Of a DNA stretch of 25,882 nucleotides, positions 1 through 8,535 are shown one piece after another (position 1 is the first letter of the stretch; every line of letters starts with the position of its first letter). Position numbers and translations under genes: made by a program. The DNA comes from Dehalococcoidales bacterium (GTDB lineage Bacteria > Chloroflexota > Dehalococcoidia > Dehalococcoidales > UBA3254). The notes below the pieces were generated by a model that ran no database searches, was not told the origin of the DNA, and was given only the letters and a program-made list of their open reading frames with translations. Where the stretch lies: positions 1-25,882 of the forward strand of contig JAQULX010000003.1 in assembly GCA_028718465.1 (NCBI GenBank), in the 5' to 3' direction.

Positions 1-578
1 GATATAGCCGCAATATAATCCCCTTTGCCAATAAGACCCTGACCGAGATCACGTGCCATGCCCGAGGAGCCAATTTCCTCGTTACTCAAGCCGGGACTGT
101 CATTGATATCGGCTGTCAGGATAGTAAAGTCATCAGGGTCAACGGTCAGGGCAGGGTAACCAATTTTGTGATGAATGATAAATGTGCCGCCGGAACCGGC
201 CGGTTTATTGAAGTGATCTCTCAGGCGCTGGGATTGAAGATTGAGGAAGTCGGGCCGACTGCTCTCACCAGTAAGAATCATTGTGAAATCAGCAGCACCT
301 GTACAGTATTTGCTGAGACGGAAATCATCACTCAACGGGCTCAGGGAAGAAGCCGAGAGGACTTAATCGCGGGAGCTCTTCAGTCTATCGCCAAAAGAGT
401 CGGTATTATGGCGTCCGGCCTCGGGATAGTTGAAAAAGTAGTGTTTACCGGAGGCGTAGCGAAAAATATCGGTGTTAAAAAGGCTCTTAAGGAAGCTCTG
501 GATGTGGAAATCATCGTTCCTGAAGAACCGCAAATTGTCGGTGCGCTGGGTGCCGCTCTTTTCGCGGCTGATGAATAA
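1..578 (+). CDS. 2-hydroxyacyl-CoA dehydratase activase / BadF-BadG-like ATPase, 5' truncated by window edge
   Basis: The reading frame is open from base 3 to the stop at 578, giving about 191 C-terminal residues; the true start lies left of the window. Family signatures seen in order are CHARGA, the phosphate-loop-like TVIDIG.QDSK, NDKCAAGTGRF, a STCTVFAETE segment and VFTGGVAKN. These mark the ASKHA-fold activators (HgdC/BadF type) that hydrolyse ATP to push an electron from a homodimer-bridging [4Fe-4S] cluster into a 2-hydroxyacyl-CoA dehydratase or benzoyl-CoA-type reductase. The cysteines in NDKCAAGTG and STCTVF are the likely cluster ligands. An ATG at 168 is inside the conserved core, so it is not the start. 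Oddity: the usual DIGGQDSK reads DIGCQDSK here. The dehydratase partner is not in the window, so the substrate is unknown. The protein could also be the C-terminal end of a longer CoA-activase of the same superfamily. Confidence 0.9.
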   Translation, partial: YSRNIIPFANKTLTEITCHARGANFLVTQAGTVIDIGCQDSKVIRVNGQGRVTNFVMNDKCAAGTGRFIEVISQALGLKIEEVGPTALTSKNHCEISSTCTVFAETEIITQRAQGRSREDLIAGALQSIAKRVGIMASGLGIVEKVVFTGGVAKNIGVKKALKEALDVEIIVPEEPQIVGALGAALFAADE

Positions 579-863
579 TATTTCATCAACCAATAGCTTG
601 GATATTATATATAACGCAATAAATAAATGCGCCCAGAGTTAGGCACACCCTGATGCTTTGTTGGGGGGAGAATTATGATTAAGGAAGGGGAGAGGGGCCG
701 CCCCGCCCAAGATTCTTCGGAGCACCCGGAGGTACCCGCTATTAGTTGTTCGCGGCGGCGAAGTTAAGGTATGTTCGAGGCTTCCAGCATGACAAGAGAA
801 GGAGGCTGGATATTCATTTATCAGTCAAACCCCGATATTTCATATATTCGACAAATATAAGAA
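579..863. other. Intergenic stretch, mostly non-coding, holding repeat copy 1
   Basis: No convincing gene was found between the activase stop and the terminator hairpin. Bases 595-660 are AT-rich without clear structure. Bases 683-794 carry the first copy of the dispersed repeat described separately. Confidence 0.6.
683..794 (+). repeat. Dispersed non-coding repeat, copy 1 (GATTCTTC...TCCAGCATGACA family)
   Basis: A purine-rich GGAAGGGGAG block and a CCGCCCCGCCC block are followed by GATTCTTC at 711-718 and TCCAGCATGACA at 783-794. The same ordered blocks recur at 18622-18692 in the same orientation. The reverse complement (TGTCATGCTGGA ... GAAGAATC) resembles the intergenic repeats reading TGTCAT.CTGAG...GAAGAATC that are widespread in Chloroflexota and other bacteria. 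The spacing between the two end blocks is longer here (64 bases) than in copy 2 (19 bases), so this copy carries an insertion or copy 2 a deletion. No coding frame is apparent. Confidence 0.6.
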
Positions 864-899
864 AGGCCCCTGTAGTGAATTCTACAGGGGCCTATTTTT
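864..899. terminator. Bidirectional Rho-independent terminator
   Basis: A perfect 12-bp stem pairs 864-875 with 882-893 around a 6-base loop. On the plus strand it is followed by ATTTTT. On the minus strand it is followed by TTCTTAT and lies 18 bases past the 3' end of the tRNA. It probably ends the tRNA transcript and may also stop plus-strand read-through from the activase gene. Confidence 0.75.
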
Positions 900-911
900 G
901 AGGCTGAATTC

Positions 912-987
912 TGGTGAGCCGCCTGGGAATCGAACCCAGAACCTAATGATTAAGAGTCATTTGCTCTGCCAATTGAGCTAGCGGCCC
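912..987 (-). tRNA. tRNA-Lys (anticodon CTT)
   Basis: The minus strand folds as a complete 76-nt cloverleaf. It has a GGGCCGC/GCGGCTC acceptor stem with one G-U pair, a GCTC/GAGC D stem, an AATGA/TCATT anticodon stem with loop CTCTTAA, and a CTGGG/CCCAG T stem with loop TTCGATT. The discriminator A is followed by an encoded CCA at 914-912. The anticodon CTT (plus strand 952-954) reads AAG lysine codons. No second tRNA is adjacent. A promoter lies just upstream and a hairpin terminator just downstream, so it appears to be a single-gene transcription unit. Confidence 0.97.
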
Positions 988-1005
988 AAGAGTTTACCGA
1001 TCATA

Positions 1006-1035
1006 ATTGTACCATTACGAACACCGGATTGACAA
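1006..1035 (-). promoter_or_regulatory. Sigma-70 promoter for tRNA-Lys
   Basis: On the minus strand TTGTCA (1035-1030) is separated by 18 bases from TACAAT (1011-1006), each 5/6 to consensus. The predicted transcription start, near 999, is about 12 bases before the mature 5' end of the tRNA. Confidence 0.65.
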
Positions 1036-1189
1036 GGCAGCTGGGGGATTCTTACTCCTGGCCAACAGGACAGTATGAATTCCACCCTTTAGCATGGTGC
1101 AGCGATATGAAAGCAGTGTTACACTTTATTTATGGAAGATGAAAGTGACGGGGACAGGCTTCCGGAATAAATTTGAAGAGGTGAGGGCA

Positions 1190-1681
1190 TTGAAGATAAT
1201 TCTGGTCTACGATACAGCATACGGGAACACGGAGAAGATAGCCAGGGCTGTCGCAGACGGGATGGCTTCGACGGGAGAAGTGAGGCTGGTGCGGGCTGAC
1301 AAGATACAGGTTAATGAGTTAAAGGGGGCGGACCTGATAATGATAGGCTCGCCGACACAGGGGTTCAGACCGCTGGCGCCGGTCCAGAAGCTGCTGGAAG
1401 ACATACCGGTAAATTCACTGAAGGGGATTAAAGCGGCAGCTTTCGATACCCGAATCGCCGGGGAAGAGGCAAAAGGGGCGGGACGGTTTATCGCCCGGAT
1501 TGGCGGATACGCCGCGTCGCGCATCGCCGGCGCACTGAAAAGGAAAGGTCTGGACTTAATCGCTGAGCCCGAGGGTTTTAATGTGAATGATACGAAAGGA
1601 CCGCTGGGTCAGGGGGAACTGGAACGGGCGGCGGAGTGGGGCAAAAAAGTCGCGGCATCTGTGAAAGTTAAAGTACAGTAA
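1190..1681 (+). CDS. Flavodoxin-like protein
   Basis: The 163-residue product fits a single flavodoxin domain, which binds FMN and carries electrons or acts as an NAD(P)H-dependent oxidoreductase module in the cytoplasm. Residues 1-25 give a beta-strand (KIILVYD) and the FMN phosphate-binding loop TAYGNTEKIA. A second flavin-contacting turn, GSPTQGFRPL, lies near residue 55. I chose the TTG at 1190 because GAAGAGGTGAGG precedes it at good distance and the fold begins at once. An ATG at 1094 in the same frame would add 32 residues unlike the family. The gene stands alone between the minus-strand tRNA and the dnaX promoter. No heme- or iron-related neighbour identifies its redox partner, so a specific role cannot be given. 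Confidence 0.85.
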   Translation: MKIILVYDTAYGNTEKIARAVADGMASTGEVRLVRADKIQVNELKGADLIMIGSPTQGFRPLAPVQKLLEDIPVNSLKGIKAAAFDTRIAGEEAKGAGRFIARIGGYAASRIAGALKRKGLDLIAEPEGFNVNDTKGPLGQGELERAAEWGKKVAASVKVKVQ

Positions 1682-1694
1682 TCCTTATTGATGG

Positions 1695-1723
1695 TTCTCA
1701 AGATAGGCCAATTCTGCTATACT
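1695..1723 (+). promoter_or_regulatory. Extended -10 promoter of dnaX
   Basis: TTCTCA at 1695-1700 is followed after 17 bases by TATACT at 1718-1723, with the extended -10 TGC at 1715-1717. The predicted start point (1730 or 1731) coincides with the GTG start codon of dnaX, implying a leaderless transcript. Confidence 0.6.
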
Positions 1724-1730
1724 ATCCGTA

Positions 1731-3422
1731 GTGGTTTCGCAGGTTTTTTATCGTAAATGGCGTCCCCAAACTCTGGCTGAGGTGGTCGGGCAACCCCATG
1801 TGACTCAGACGTTGCTTAACGCCCTGAAAAACAACAATATTTCTCACGCCTACCTCTTCTGCGGGCCCCGGGGCACAGGGAAAACCAGCACCGGGCGCAT
1901 TCTTGCCAAAGCCATCAACTGCCTGGACAATGGGCGGGGGGAGCCCTGCAATACCTGTGACATGTGCAGGGCTATCACTGAAGACCGGGCTATGGATGTC
2001 ATTGAAATCGATGCCGCCAGCAATCGTGGCATAGATGATGTCCGGGAGCTGCGGGAAAAGGTGAATTACGCTCCCTCGCAGGCCCGTCGCAAAGTGTATA
2101 TTATCGATGAGTTCCACATGCTCACCAAAGAAGCTTCGAATGCTTTACTGAAAACCCTGGAGGAGCCGCCGCCTCACGTTGTGTTTGTCCTGGCGACTAC
2201 TGAGTCTCACAAGGTTATGGCGACTATCCTTTCCCGATGCCAGCATTTCGACTTTCACCGCCTTTCCCGAACAGATGTAGTCAACCAGTTGAATAAAATC
2301 AGCTCCGCGGAAAATATCAGCATCGATACGCAATCCCTCCAGTTGATTGCCAGAAGCACCACCGGAAGCCTGCGAGACGCGGAAAACCTGCTCCAACAGC
2401 TTACCACTTATTTCGGCAGCAGTATTTCTTTCCAGCAGGTGCAAACAACGCTGGGAATTACGGGAGATTGGCGAGCCAGGGAAATAGTAAAAAGTATTAT
2501 ACAGAATGAGCTCACCAAAGGCATGGCGGCCCTCAATGGGGTTAATAATGACGGCCTGGACCTGCGCCAGTTTAACCGCGAGATGGTAGAATATCTGCGC
2601 AATCTGCGTCTGACAAAGACCGGAGCCGCCGACGCGGTAGACCTGCCGGATGAAGATATCGCAGAGCTAAAACAGGTCGCTAACCAGGCATCACTGCCGC
2701 AGGTGCTCAACGCCATTAAGCTTTTCGGTCAGATAAGCCTGGGCAACGATAATTCGATCCTGTCGCTGGAACTGGCACTGGTCGACTGCTATCTGGCCAA
2801 CACCCAGGGAAAAAGCGAGAGCCCTGCCAGCCCGGAGACAAGGACGGCTGCGCCGAAACCCGGAACGACTCCGCCGGCCCGGCCGGTAAGCCGGCCTGCT
2901 GCGGCTGCTCCGAGCCAGGCTTCACACGAGACGCACCCCACTTACAAGTCCACACCTGGTGAAAGAAAAAATCTCAAAGAGAGTCCGCCTACACCGGTGC
3001 CTAAAGAAGGTACAGTAGATCACAGCGTTGAGGAAAGTCCGTCAACCCCGCCGGCGATCAAAGAAACGCCGCCGCAAGCCCCCTCGTTGAGCAGCGACAT
3101 CGAACGGCTGCGGCTGAACTGGCAGCAGCTACTGGATAACGTCCCGGCAAATTTGAAAAGGACTAATGCCGTGGCATATCTCCGAAGCGGCGGTAAGCCG
3201 GTATCTATTGAAAACGAGACAGTAGTGTTATCATTAAAATATGATATCCACAAATCTCATATGGAAAAACCGGAGAACCAGAAGGTAGCCGAAAAAATAA
3301 TCAGCGATTTCCTGGGATACCCCTGCAAAATACGCTGTGTATGCGAGGCAGAGAATAATAATCACCTGGTCCGCAAAGCTTTGAAAGAGGGAGCCCAGAT
3401 TATCAGTGTGGAGGAAAAATGA
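1731..3422 (+). CDS. dnaX: DNA polymerase III subunit gamma/tau
   Basis: This is the 563-residue AAA+ clamp-loader ATPase that loads the sliding clamp and ties the polymerase to the helicase. The N-terminus (VFYRKWRPQTLAEVVGQ) is diagnostic. Walker A GPRGTGKT is at residues 45-52, four zinc-binding cysteines are at 64, 73, 76 and 79, Walker B IIDEFHM is near 124-130, and the SRC sensor motif follows. Residues of about 365-450 form a Pro/Ala/Thr-rich linker before a C-terminal tau-like domain, so the long form is encoded. The GTG at 1731 has no Shine-Dalgarno sequence; the promoter spacing suggests leaderless initiation. The stop overlaps the ybaB start by ATGA, consistent with the widely conserved dnaX-ybaB-recR order. 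Confidence 0.97.
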   Translation: MVSQVFYRKWRPQTLAEVVGQPHVTQTLLNALKNNNISHAYLFCGPRGTGKTSTGRILAKAINCLDNGRGEPCNTCDMCRAITEDRAMDVIEIDAASNRGIDDVRELREKVNYAPSQARRKVYIIDEFHMLTKEASNALLKTLEEPPPHVVFVLATTESHKVMATILSRCQHFDFHRLSRTDVVNQLNKISSAENISIDTQSLQLIARSTTGSLRDAENLLQQLTTYFGSSISFQQVQTTLGITGDWRAREIVKSIIQNELTKGMAALNGVNNDGLDLRQFNREMVEYLRNLRLTKTGAADAVDLPDEDIAELKQVANQASLPQVLNAIKLFGQISLGNDNSILSLELALVDCYLANTQGKSESPASPETRTAAPKPGTTPPARPVSRPAAAAPSQASHETHPTYKSTPGERKNLKESPPTPVPKEGTVDHSVEESPSTPPAIKETPPQAPSLSSDIERLRLNWQQLLDNVPANLKRTNAVAYLRSGGKPVSIENETVVLSLKYDIHKSHMEKPENQKVAEKIISDFLGYPCKIRCVCEAENNNHLVRKALKEGAQIISVEEK

Positions 3423-3715
3423 ACAGGAACATGATCCAGCAACTCCAGGCCAGGTTAGCTAAAGCCCAGGAAGAACTGGCTAACATGACCATCGAGGTCA
3501 GCTCCGGAGGCGGAGCAGTCAAGGTCACGGTTGACGGACAGCAAAAGATCAAATCCATCAAGATAGCCAAAGAAGTTATCAATCCTGAAGACGTCGAGAT
3601 GCTGGAAGACTTGGTACTGGCCGCCGTCACGGAGGCTATCACCAAGTCCCAGGAGGCCGCCAGCAAGCAACTGGGCGGGCTCACCGGCGGGTTCAAGATC
3701 CCCGGCCTGATGTAA
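3419..3715 (+). CDS. ybaB: YbaB/EbfC family nucleoid-associated protein
   Basis: The 98-residue protein has the family's usual size and layout. An N-terminal helix (IQQLQARLAKAQEELANMTIEV) is followed by the glycine-rich GGGAVKVTVDGQQKIKSI strand pair and a C-terminal helical tail ending in a Gly-rich segment. Family members are small homodimeric DNA-binding proteins coating the nucleoid. The ATG overlaps the dnaX stop by four bases. A second Met four codons in is a possible alternative start. The position between dnaX and recR is the classic one. Confidence 0.95.
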   Translation: MNRNMIQQLQARLAKAQEELANMTIEVSSGGGAVKVTVDGQQKIKSIKIAKEVINPEDVEMLEDLVLAAVTEAITKSQEAASKQLGGLTGGFKIPGLM

Positions 3716-3751
3716 TTAACAGGAGTTTTGATTTTATATAAGGAGCCTACC

Positions 3752-4363
3752 TTGAGTCGGGAATCTGCACCTACTACTGAAGCGGTATCAAGGTTAATCC
3801 AGGAGCTAAATAAACTGCCGGGAGTCGGCCCCAAGAGCGCTCAGCGAATCGCTTACTATCTTTTACGCTCTGACGAGATCGAAAACCAGGCGCTGGCCGA
3901 ATCAATCCTGCAGGTTAAACAAAAGACCAAACTATGTTCAGTCTGCCTCAATATCAGTGAGACCGATGTATGCCATATCTGCAGCAGTGAGCCCCGGGAC
4001 CGGACGAAAATATGTATTGTTGAGCAGCCGCAAGATATTCTGGCGCTGGAACACACCCGGAAATATAACGGACTGTACCATGTTCTGCACGGCGCCCTTT
4101 CACCAAGTGAAGGTATCGGCCCCGACGATCTGAGAATAAACGAGCTTATGGACCGACTGAAAGTCGGCCAGGTCGCCGAGGTAATCCTGGCCACTAACAC
4201 TAATCTTGAAGGAGAGCAAACAGCGCTGTACCTGCACCGGCTAATAGCGCCTCTGGGGATCAAGGTGACCCGTCTGGCTCGCGGTCTCCCCTTCGGTACG
4301 GAGCTGGAATACGCCGACGATGTTACACTCAGTCGGGCACTGGAAGGTCGACAAGAATTTTAG
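3752..4363 (+). CDS. recR: Recombination mediator RecR
   Basis: RecR works with RecF/RecO to load RecA on SSB-coated DNA at gaps. The 203-residue product has the helix-hairpin-helix [13 protein letters not shown] (22-34), a four-cysteine zinc finger (C62, C65, C74, C77), and a Toprim domain beginning [15 protein letters not shown], with conserved [10 protein letters not shown] and [12 protein letters not shown] chose the TTG at 3752 because AAGGAG sits 6 bases upstream and the length then matches the family. An upstream TTG at 3728 lies only two bases after another AGGAG and adds eight non-conserved residues. It is the third gene of the dnaX-ybaB-recR unit, 36 bases after ybaB. Confidence 0.96.
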   Translation: MSRESAPTTEAVSRLIQELNKLPGVGPKSAQRIAYYLLRSDEIENQALAESILQVKQKTKLCSVCLNISETDVCHICSSEPRDRTKICIVEQPQDILALEHTRKYNGLYHVLHGALSPSEGIGPDDLRINELMDRLKVGQVAEVILATNTNLEGEQTALYLHRLIAPLGIKVTRLARGLPFGTELEYADDVTLSRALEGRQEF

Positions 4364-4444
4364 CTGTCTCTTGCTCCGGACGCCTCTTTTCAAGGTTTTT
4401 AACCGGGAATGCGGTCCCACCCGTTCATCTAATGCGTTTAATTT

Positions 4445-4473
4445 TTCACTTTTGCTTTCTCCTGATGTACAAT
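4445..4473 (+). promoter_or_regulatory. Candidate promoter of the acyl-CoA operon
   Basis: TTCACT (4445-4450) and TACAAT (4468-4473) are separated by 17 bases in the recR to CoA-transferase gap. The predicted start near 4480 leaves a leader of about 25 bases containing GGAAGG at 4488-4493. No other structure was seen in 4364-4505. Confidence 0.45.
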
Positions 4474-4505
4474 ATAGGGCGAAGATTGGAAGGCGTGTGA
4501 TTTAA

Positions 4506-6416
4506 TTGGTAGTAAATCTAAATCCGCTAAATAACATCAAAAATCAATTTCCGGAAAAGTTCGCTGCGACGGAAGACATCTTCCGACATATTCACCGCGG
4601 AGACAGGATATTTATAGCTTCCGCCTGTGGAGAACCCCAATACCTGGTACGCGCCCTGGTTAAATATGCGGAGTCTTATCCCAAGGCTTTCTTCGACGCC
4701 GAAGTGATTCATATCTGGACGCTTGGCGTGGCGCCATACACCGAAGAGCGGTATAAATACAATTTCCGGCATAACTCTTTCTTTATCGGCAACAGCACGC
4801 GCGATGCTGTAAACAAGGGGTTGGCGGACTATACCCCCGTCTTTCTTTCCGAAGTGCCCGGCCTCTTCGCCCGGAAATTCATTCCGGTGGATATCGCCCT
4901 GATACAGACATCTCTGCCCGACGAACACGGGTATCTGAGTCTGGGAATCAGTGTGGACATTGTGAAAGCGGCGGTCGATCAGGCCTCCCTGGTAGTAGCC
5001 CAGGTCAATTCCCGCATGCCGCGGACCCACGGCGACGGTTTCATACATATCAGTAAAGTGGACTACCTGGTGCCCCATGATGAACCGCTCCTGGAGTTTA
5101 CTTTCTCTCCGGTCACCCACAGCGAGGTGATACAGGAGATCGGGAACTTAGCTTCCCGTCTGGTACAGGACGGGGACACCATTCAGGTAGGATACGGGAA
5201 CGTACCGGACGCCATCCTTATAAATTTTGCCGGGAAAAAACATCTCGGAGTGCATACTGAGCTCCTCGGCGACGGGATTATAGAGCTGATGAAGATGGGA
5301 GTGATCGATAACAGCCGGAAAAACATCGACCGGGGCAAGACCATTACCTCTTTCTGTATGGGCAACCAGGAAACCTATGATTATGTCAATGATAATCCGG
5401 CGATAGAATTTAAAACTATTGATTATACCAATAATCCGCTCATCCTGGCGCAGCATGAATCCCTGGTGGCAATCAACAGCGCCTTGCAGATAGACCTGAC
5501 CGGCCAGTCTACGGCTGAATCCCTGGGCAAGACTTTTTACAGCGGCATGGGCGGACAGCCCAGCTTCATGAGAGGAGCAGTCTTATCTCCGAGAGGACGG
5601 TCCATACTGGTGCTGCCCTCCACCGCTAATAATGATACCGTCTCCCGCATCGTTCCCTTCCTGAGTGAAGGAGCAGGCGTAACCCTTAACCGCGGCGATA
5701 TCCACTATGTAGTCACAGAATACGGAATCGCCTACCTGCATGGCAAGAACATTCGTGAGCGGGCAATGGAACTGATTTCCATTGCCCATCCCAAATTCCG
5801 CCGGGACTTGATCGAGGAAGCCAAGAAGCAGAAACTGATATACAAAGACCAGGCATTTATACCCGGAAAGGCGGGGGAATACCCCAAAGATATGGAAACA
5901 TACCGCACCACCAAGACCGGGCTGGAGGTATTCCTCCGTCCGGTTAGAATGAGCGACGAACCCCTGATCAAAGACCTCTTTTACAGCCTTTCCGATAACA
6001 GCATGTACCGGCGGTTTATTTCCCGCCGTCAGGATATGCCGCATGAGAGGCTTCAGGAATTTGTAATCATAGATTACAGCCGTGAAGTGGTAATCCTGGC
6101 GACCCTGAAAGACGGAGATAAAGAGATAGTTGCAGGATTGGGTCAATACAATATTGACCCGAATACGCATACCGCCGAAGTCGCTTTCGTGGTCAGAGAT
6201 GATTACCAAAACAGGGGCATTGGAGGCGAGTTGTTATCCTATCTGACCTACCTTGCCAGAAAACAAGGCCTTCTTGGTTTCACGGCAGAGGTTCTGGTAG
6301 AAAACCGCCCCATGCTTCACCTGTTTGAAAAAATGGGATTTCTCATGGATAGGAGAATTGAGGACCAGATGTATGAATTAAAGATGGCTTTTAGTGAGGC
6401 AACCAGTCATGTATAG
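4506..6416 (+). CDS. Acetyl-CoA hydrolase/CoA-transferase fused to a C-terminal GNAT acetyltransferase
   Basis: The 636-residue fusion has two parts. Residues of about 1-460 form a family I-type acetyl-CoA hydrolase/4-hydroxybutyrate CoA-transferase domain, with VHTELLGDG (E252 aligns with the acyl-anhydride-forming glutamate of this family, by recall), DLTGQ, SGMGGQPSF and VTEYGIAYLHGK. Residues of about 475-630 are a GNAT domain with the acetyl-CoA pyrophosphate loop RDDYQNRGIGGELL and the closing NRPMLHLFEKMGF. The first half would move CoA between acetate and acyl-CoAs. The second probably acetylates a protein lysine or small amine. The start is the TTG at 4506 with GGAAGG 12 bases upstream. 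The stop overlaps the ADP-forming synthetase by 8 bases, so the proteins are co-translated. The fusion type is known in anaerobes; its substrate is not shown by sequence. Confidence 0.9.
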   Translation: MVVNLNPLNNIKNQFPEKFAATEDIFRHIHRGDRIFIASACGEPQYLVRALVKYAESYPKAFFDAEVIHIWTLGVAPYTEERYKYNFRHNSFFIGNSTRDAVNKGLADYTPVFLSEVPGLFARKFIPVDIALIQTSLPDEHGYLSLGISVDIVKAAVDQASLVVAQVNSRMPRTHGDGFIHISKVDYLVPHDEPLLEFTFSPVTHSEVIQEIGNLASRLVQDGDTIQVGYGNVPDAILINFAGKKHLGVHTELLGDGIIELMKMGVIDNSRKNIDRGKTITSFCMGNQETYDYVNDNPAIEFKTIDYTNNPLILAQHESLVAINSALQIDLTGQSTAESLGKTFYSGMGGQPSFMRGAVLSPRGRSILVLPSTANNDTVSRIVPFLSEGAGVTLNRGDIHYVVTEYGIAYLHGKNIRERAMELISIAHPKFRRDLIEEAKKQKLIYKDQAFIPGKAGEYPKDMETYRTTKTGLEVFLRPVRMSDEPLIKDLFYSLSDNSMYRRFISRRQDMPHERLQEFVIIDYSREVVILATLKDGDKEIVAGLGQYNIDPNTHTAEVAFVVRDDYQNRGIGGELLSYLTYLARKQGLLGFTAEVLVENRPMLHLFEKMGFLMDRRIEDQMYELKMAFSEATSHV

Positions 6417-8535
6417 CAAGCCGGATATTAAGTATTTGTTTGAACCCAGAGGGGTCGCTATCATCGGAGCATCCCGTGATGCCAGTAAAATAGGTCACAA
6501 ATTCGTCCAGAACATAGCGGCTTCCGGATATAAAGGAAAAATTTATCCAGTGAACCCTGAAGGCGGAGAAATCCTGGGTTTCAAAGTGTATCCCAAAGTC
6601 GAGGATATCGATGGCGTTGTAGACATCGCCTGCATAGTGATACCAGCCAGGCTGGTCCTCGAATCAATAAAAAGCTGCTGCAAGAAGGGCGTCAAATTCG
6701 GAGTCATTATTGCTGCCGGCTTCTCAGAGATCGGCAACACGGCTGAGGAAAAGAAGATTGTGGCTTATGCCCGTGAACACGGAATGCGGATTTTAGGGCC
6801 TAATATCTTCGGCGTCTACTCTTCGGCAGCGTCTGTCAACGCCACTTTCGGCCCCAAGAATGTCCGTCCCGGCCATGTGGCAGTAATAACACAAAGCGGC
6901 GCCATCGGCATCGGTATGATGGGTAAGACCGTTACAGAAAATATCGGCCTTTCAGCAATTATCTCAGTAGGCAATAAGTCCGATATCGATGAATCAGACC
7001 TCCTGGAATATCTGGTAGCACAGGAGGAAACCAAAATCATCCTGATGTATATTGAAGGTGTCTCGGACGGCGAACGGCTGGTCAATATCCTCCGGGAAGC
7101 AGTCAAAAAGAAACCGATTATCGTCATCAAGTCCGGACGGTCCAAACGGGGCGCTATGGCCGCCGCCTCTCATACATCCTCCCTGGCAGGCGAAGACCGG
7201 GTTTTTGACGATATTATCAGGCAATGCGGCGTTCTGCGCGCCGAGACCATCCATGATGCCCTCACCTGGTGCCATTATCTGGCCAGTATACCTTCTCCCA
7301 AAGGCGAAAATACGGTCATCATCACTAACGGCGGGGGCATCGGGGTACTTGCCGCCGACGCCTGTGAGAAGTTTAATGTCAATCTCTATGATGATGTGGA
7401 AAATTTGGCCAAAATTTTCGAGGAAGTAATTCCTTCCTTCGGCTCATCCAAAAACCCCATCGACCTTTCAGGCCAGGCTCCGGCCGAGTATTATGACAGC
7501 GCTCTGACCGCCGCTTTAAACAGCAAAGAAGTAGATGCAGTGATTTGCCTGGCCTGCGAGACAGCGGTATTCGACCCTGACGCTTTCGGCGAAGTAGCCC
7601 TAAAACAGGTAAAAGCATACATAGATAAAAAACCCCTGGTTTTCTCCCTCTTCGGCGGGGCCAAGATAGAGTACCACGTCAACAATTTTCAGAAACAGGA
7701 TATCCCGTCTTTCCAGGATGTTTATGAGTCCGTCTCCCTGATGGGGGCTCTGTATTCCTATTATCGCGTTCGCACCAATCCGCCGGACACCATTTCCCGG
7801 GTTGATATGGATGTAAACCGGATGAATGAGATAATCCGGACGGTCAGAGCGGACAACCGGACATTCCTCCTGGCTTCGGAAGCTCAAGCCCTGATGAGAG
7901 TAGCCGGAATTCCGATTCCGAAGAGCCATATCGCACGTAATCTGGATGAAGCGGTCCGGTATGCTGAAGAGATCGGTTATCCGGTGGTAATGAAGATCGT
8001 ATCCAAAGACATTATCCATAAGAGCGATGCCGGAGGCGTCGCCCTGGACCTCGATAACCGCAATGAGGTTATCGACGCTTATCAGGCGATCATGCTCAAT
8101 GCGCGCGCCTATAAAGCAGATGCCAAAATCGAAGGAATCGAGGTCGATGAAATGGTGCGGGACGAAATCGAGACGATCGTGGGAGCCCGGCGAGACCGTG
8201 CTTTCGGGCCCACAGTCATGTTCGGACTTGGCGGTATTTATGTTGAAGTTATGAAAGACATCGCTTTCCGGGCTTTTCCCCTGGGCCGACAGGAAGTGCT
8301 TAACATGATCAGCCAGATACGTTCGTATCCATTACTGTTAGGAGTCAGGGGAGAAAAACGGAAAGATATTGAAACAGTGGCTGATACCATTTTAAAGGTA
8401 GGCACGATCCTGCAAAAGTGTCAGGATATCAGTGATATTGAGATTAACCCACTGGTAGTGTATAGTCAAGGAGAAGGTGTTAGAGCTGTTGATGTCAGAA
8501 TCTTGCTTTCAAAACCTCAGGAGGCAGCGAAATAA
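6409..8535 (+). CDS. ADP-forming acetate/acyl-CoA synthetase, alpha-beta fusion
   Basis: The 708-residue single-chain NDP-forming acyl-CoA synthetase interconverts acyl-CoA + ADP + Pi with acid + CoA + ATP. The N-terminal CoA-binding Rossmann domain starts FEPRGVAIIGASRDASKIGH. The two succinyl-CoA-ligase-like domains contain VITQSGAIG and the phospho-histidine loop AAASHTSSLAGED (H255). The C-terminal ATP-grasp domain (about 485-705) has PVVMKIVSKDIIHKSDAGGV and a DIEINPLVV close. I chose the ATG at 6409 with GTGAGG as ribosome site; an upstream GTG at 6394 would consume that site. The gene overlaps the CoA-transferase-GNAT stop by 8 bases, and its own stop shares a base with the next ATG. 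It probably makes ATP from acetyl-CoA or activates acids; direction cannot be read from sequence. Confidence 0.94.
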   Translation: MYSKPDIKYLFEPRGVAIIGASRDASKIGHKFVQNIAASGYKGKIYPVNPEGGEILGFKVYPKVEDIDGVVDIACIVIPARLVLESIKSCCKKGVKFGVIIAAGFSEIGNTAEEKKIVAYAREHGMRILGPNIFGVYSSAASVNATFGPKNVRPGHVAVITQSGAIGIGMMGKTVTENIGLSAIISVGNKSDIDESDLLEYLVAQEETKIILMYIEGVSDGERLVNILREAVKKKPIIVIKSGRSKRGAMAAASHTSSLAGEDRVFDDIIRQCGVLRAETIHDALTWCHYLASIPSPKGENTVIITNGGGIGVLAADACEKFNVNLYDDVENLAKIFEEVIPSFGSSKNPIDLSGQAPAEYYDSALTAALNSKEVDAVICLACETAVFDPDAFGEVALKQVKAYIDKKPLVFSLFGGAKIEYHVNNFQKQDIPSFQDVYESVSLMGALYSYYRVRTNPPDTISRVDMDVNRMNEIIRTVRADNRTFLLASEAQALMRVAGIPIPKSHIARNLDEAVRYAEEIGYPVVMKIVSKDIIHKSDAGGVALDLDNRNEVIDAYQAIMLNARAYKADAKIEGIEVDEMVRDEIETIVGARRDRAFGPTVMFGLGGIYVEVMKDIAFRAFPLGRQEVLNMISQIRSYPLLLGVRGEKRKDIETVADTILKVGTILQKCQDISDIEINPLVVYSQGEGVRAVDVRILLSKPQEAAK

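Noticed and set aside
1029..1057. TTGACA-like plus-strand promoter before the flavodoxin gene
   Set aside because: The matching -10 (TTACTC) is poor, and the same bases serve better as the minus-strand tRNA promoter.
4320..4505. 61-aa plus-strand frame between recR and the CoA-transferase
   Set aside because: It overlaps the recR 3' end in another frame, has no ribosome site and no recognisable domain, and the region holds a promoter.
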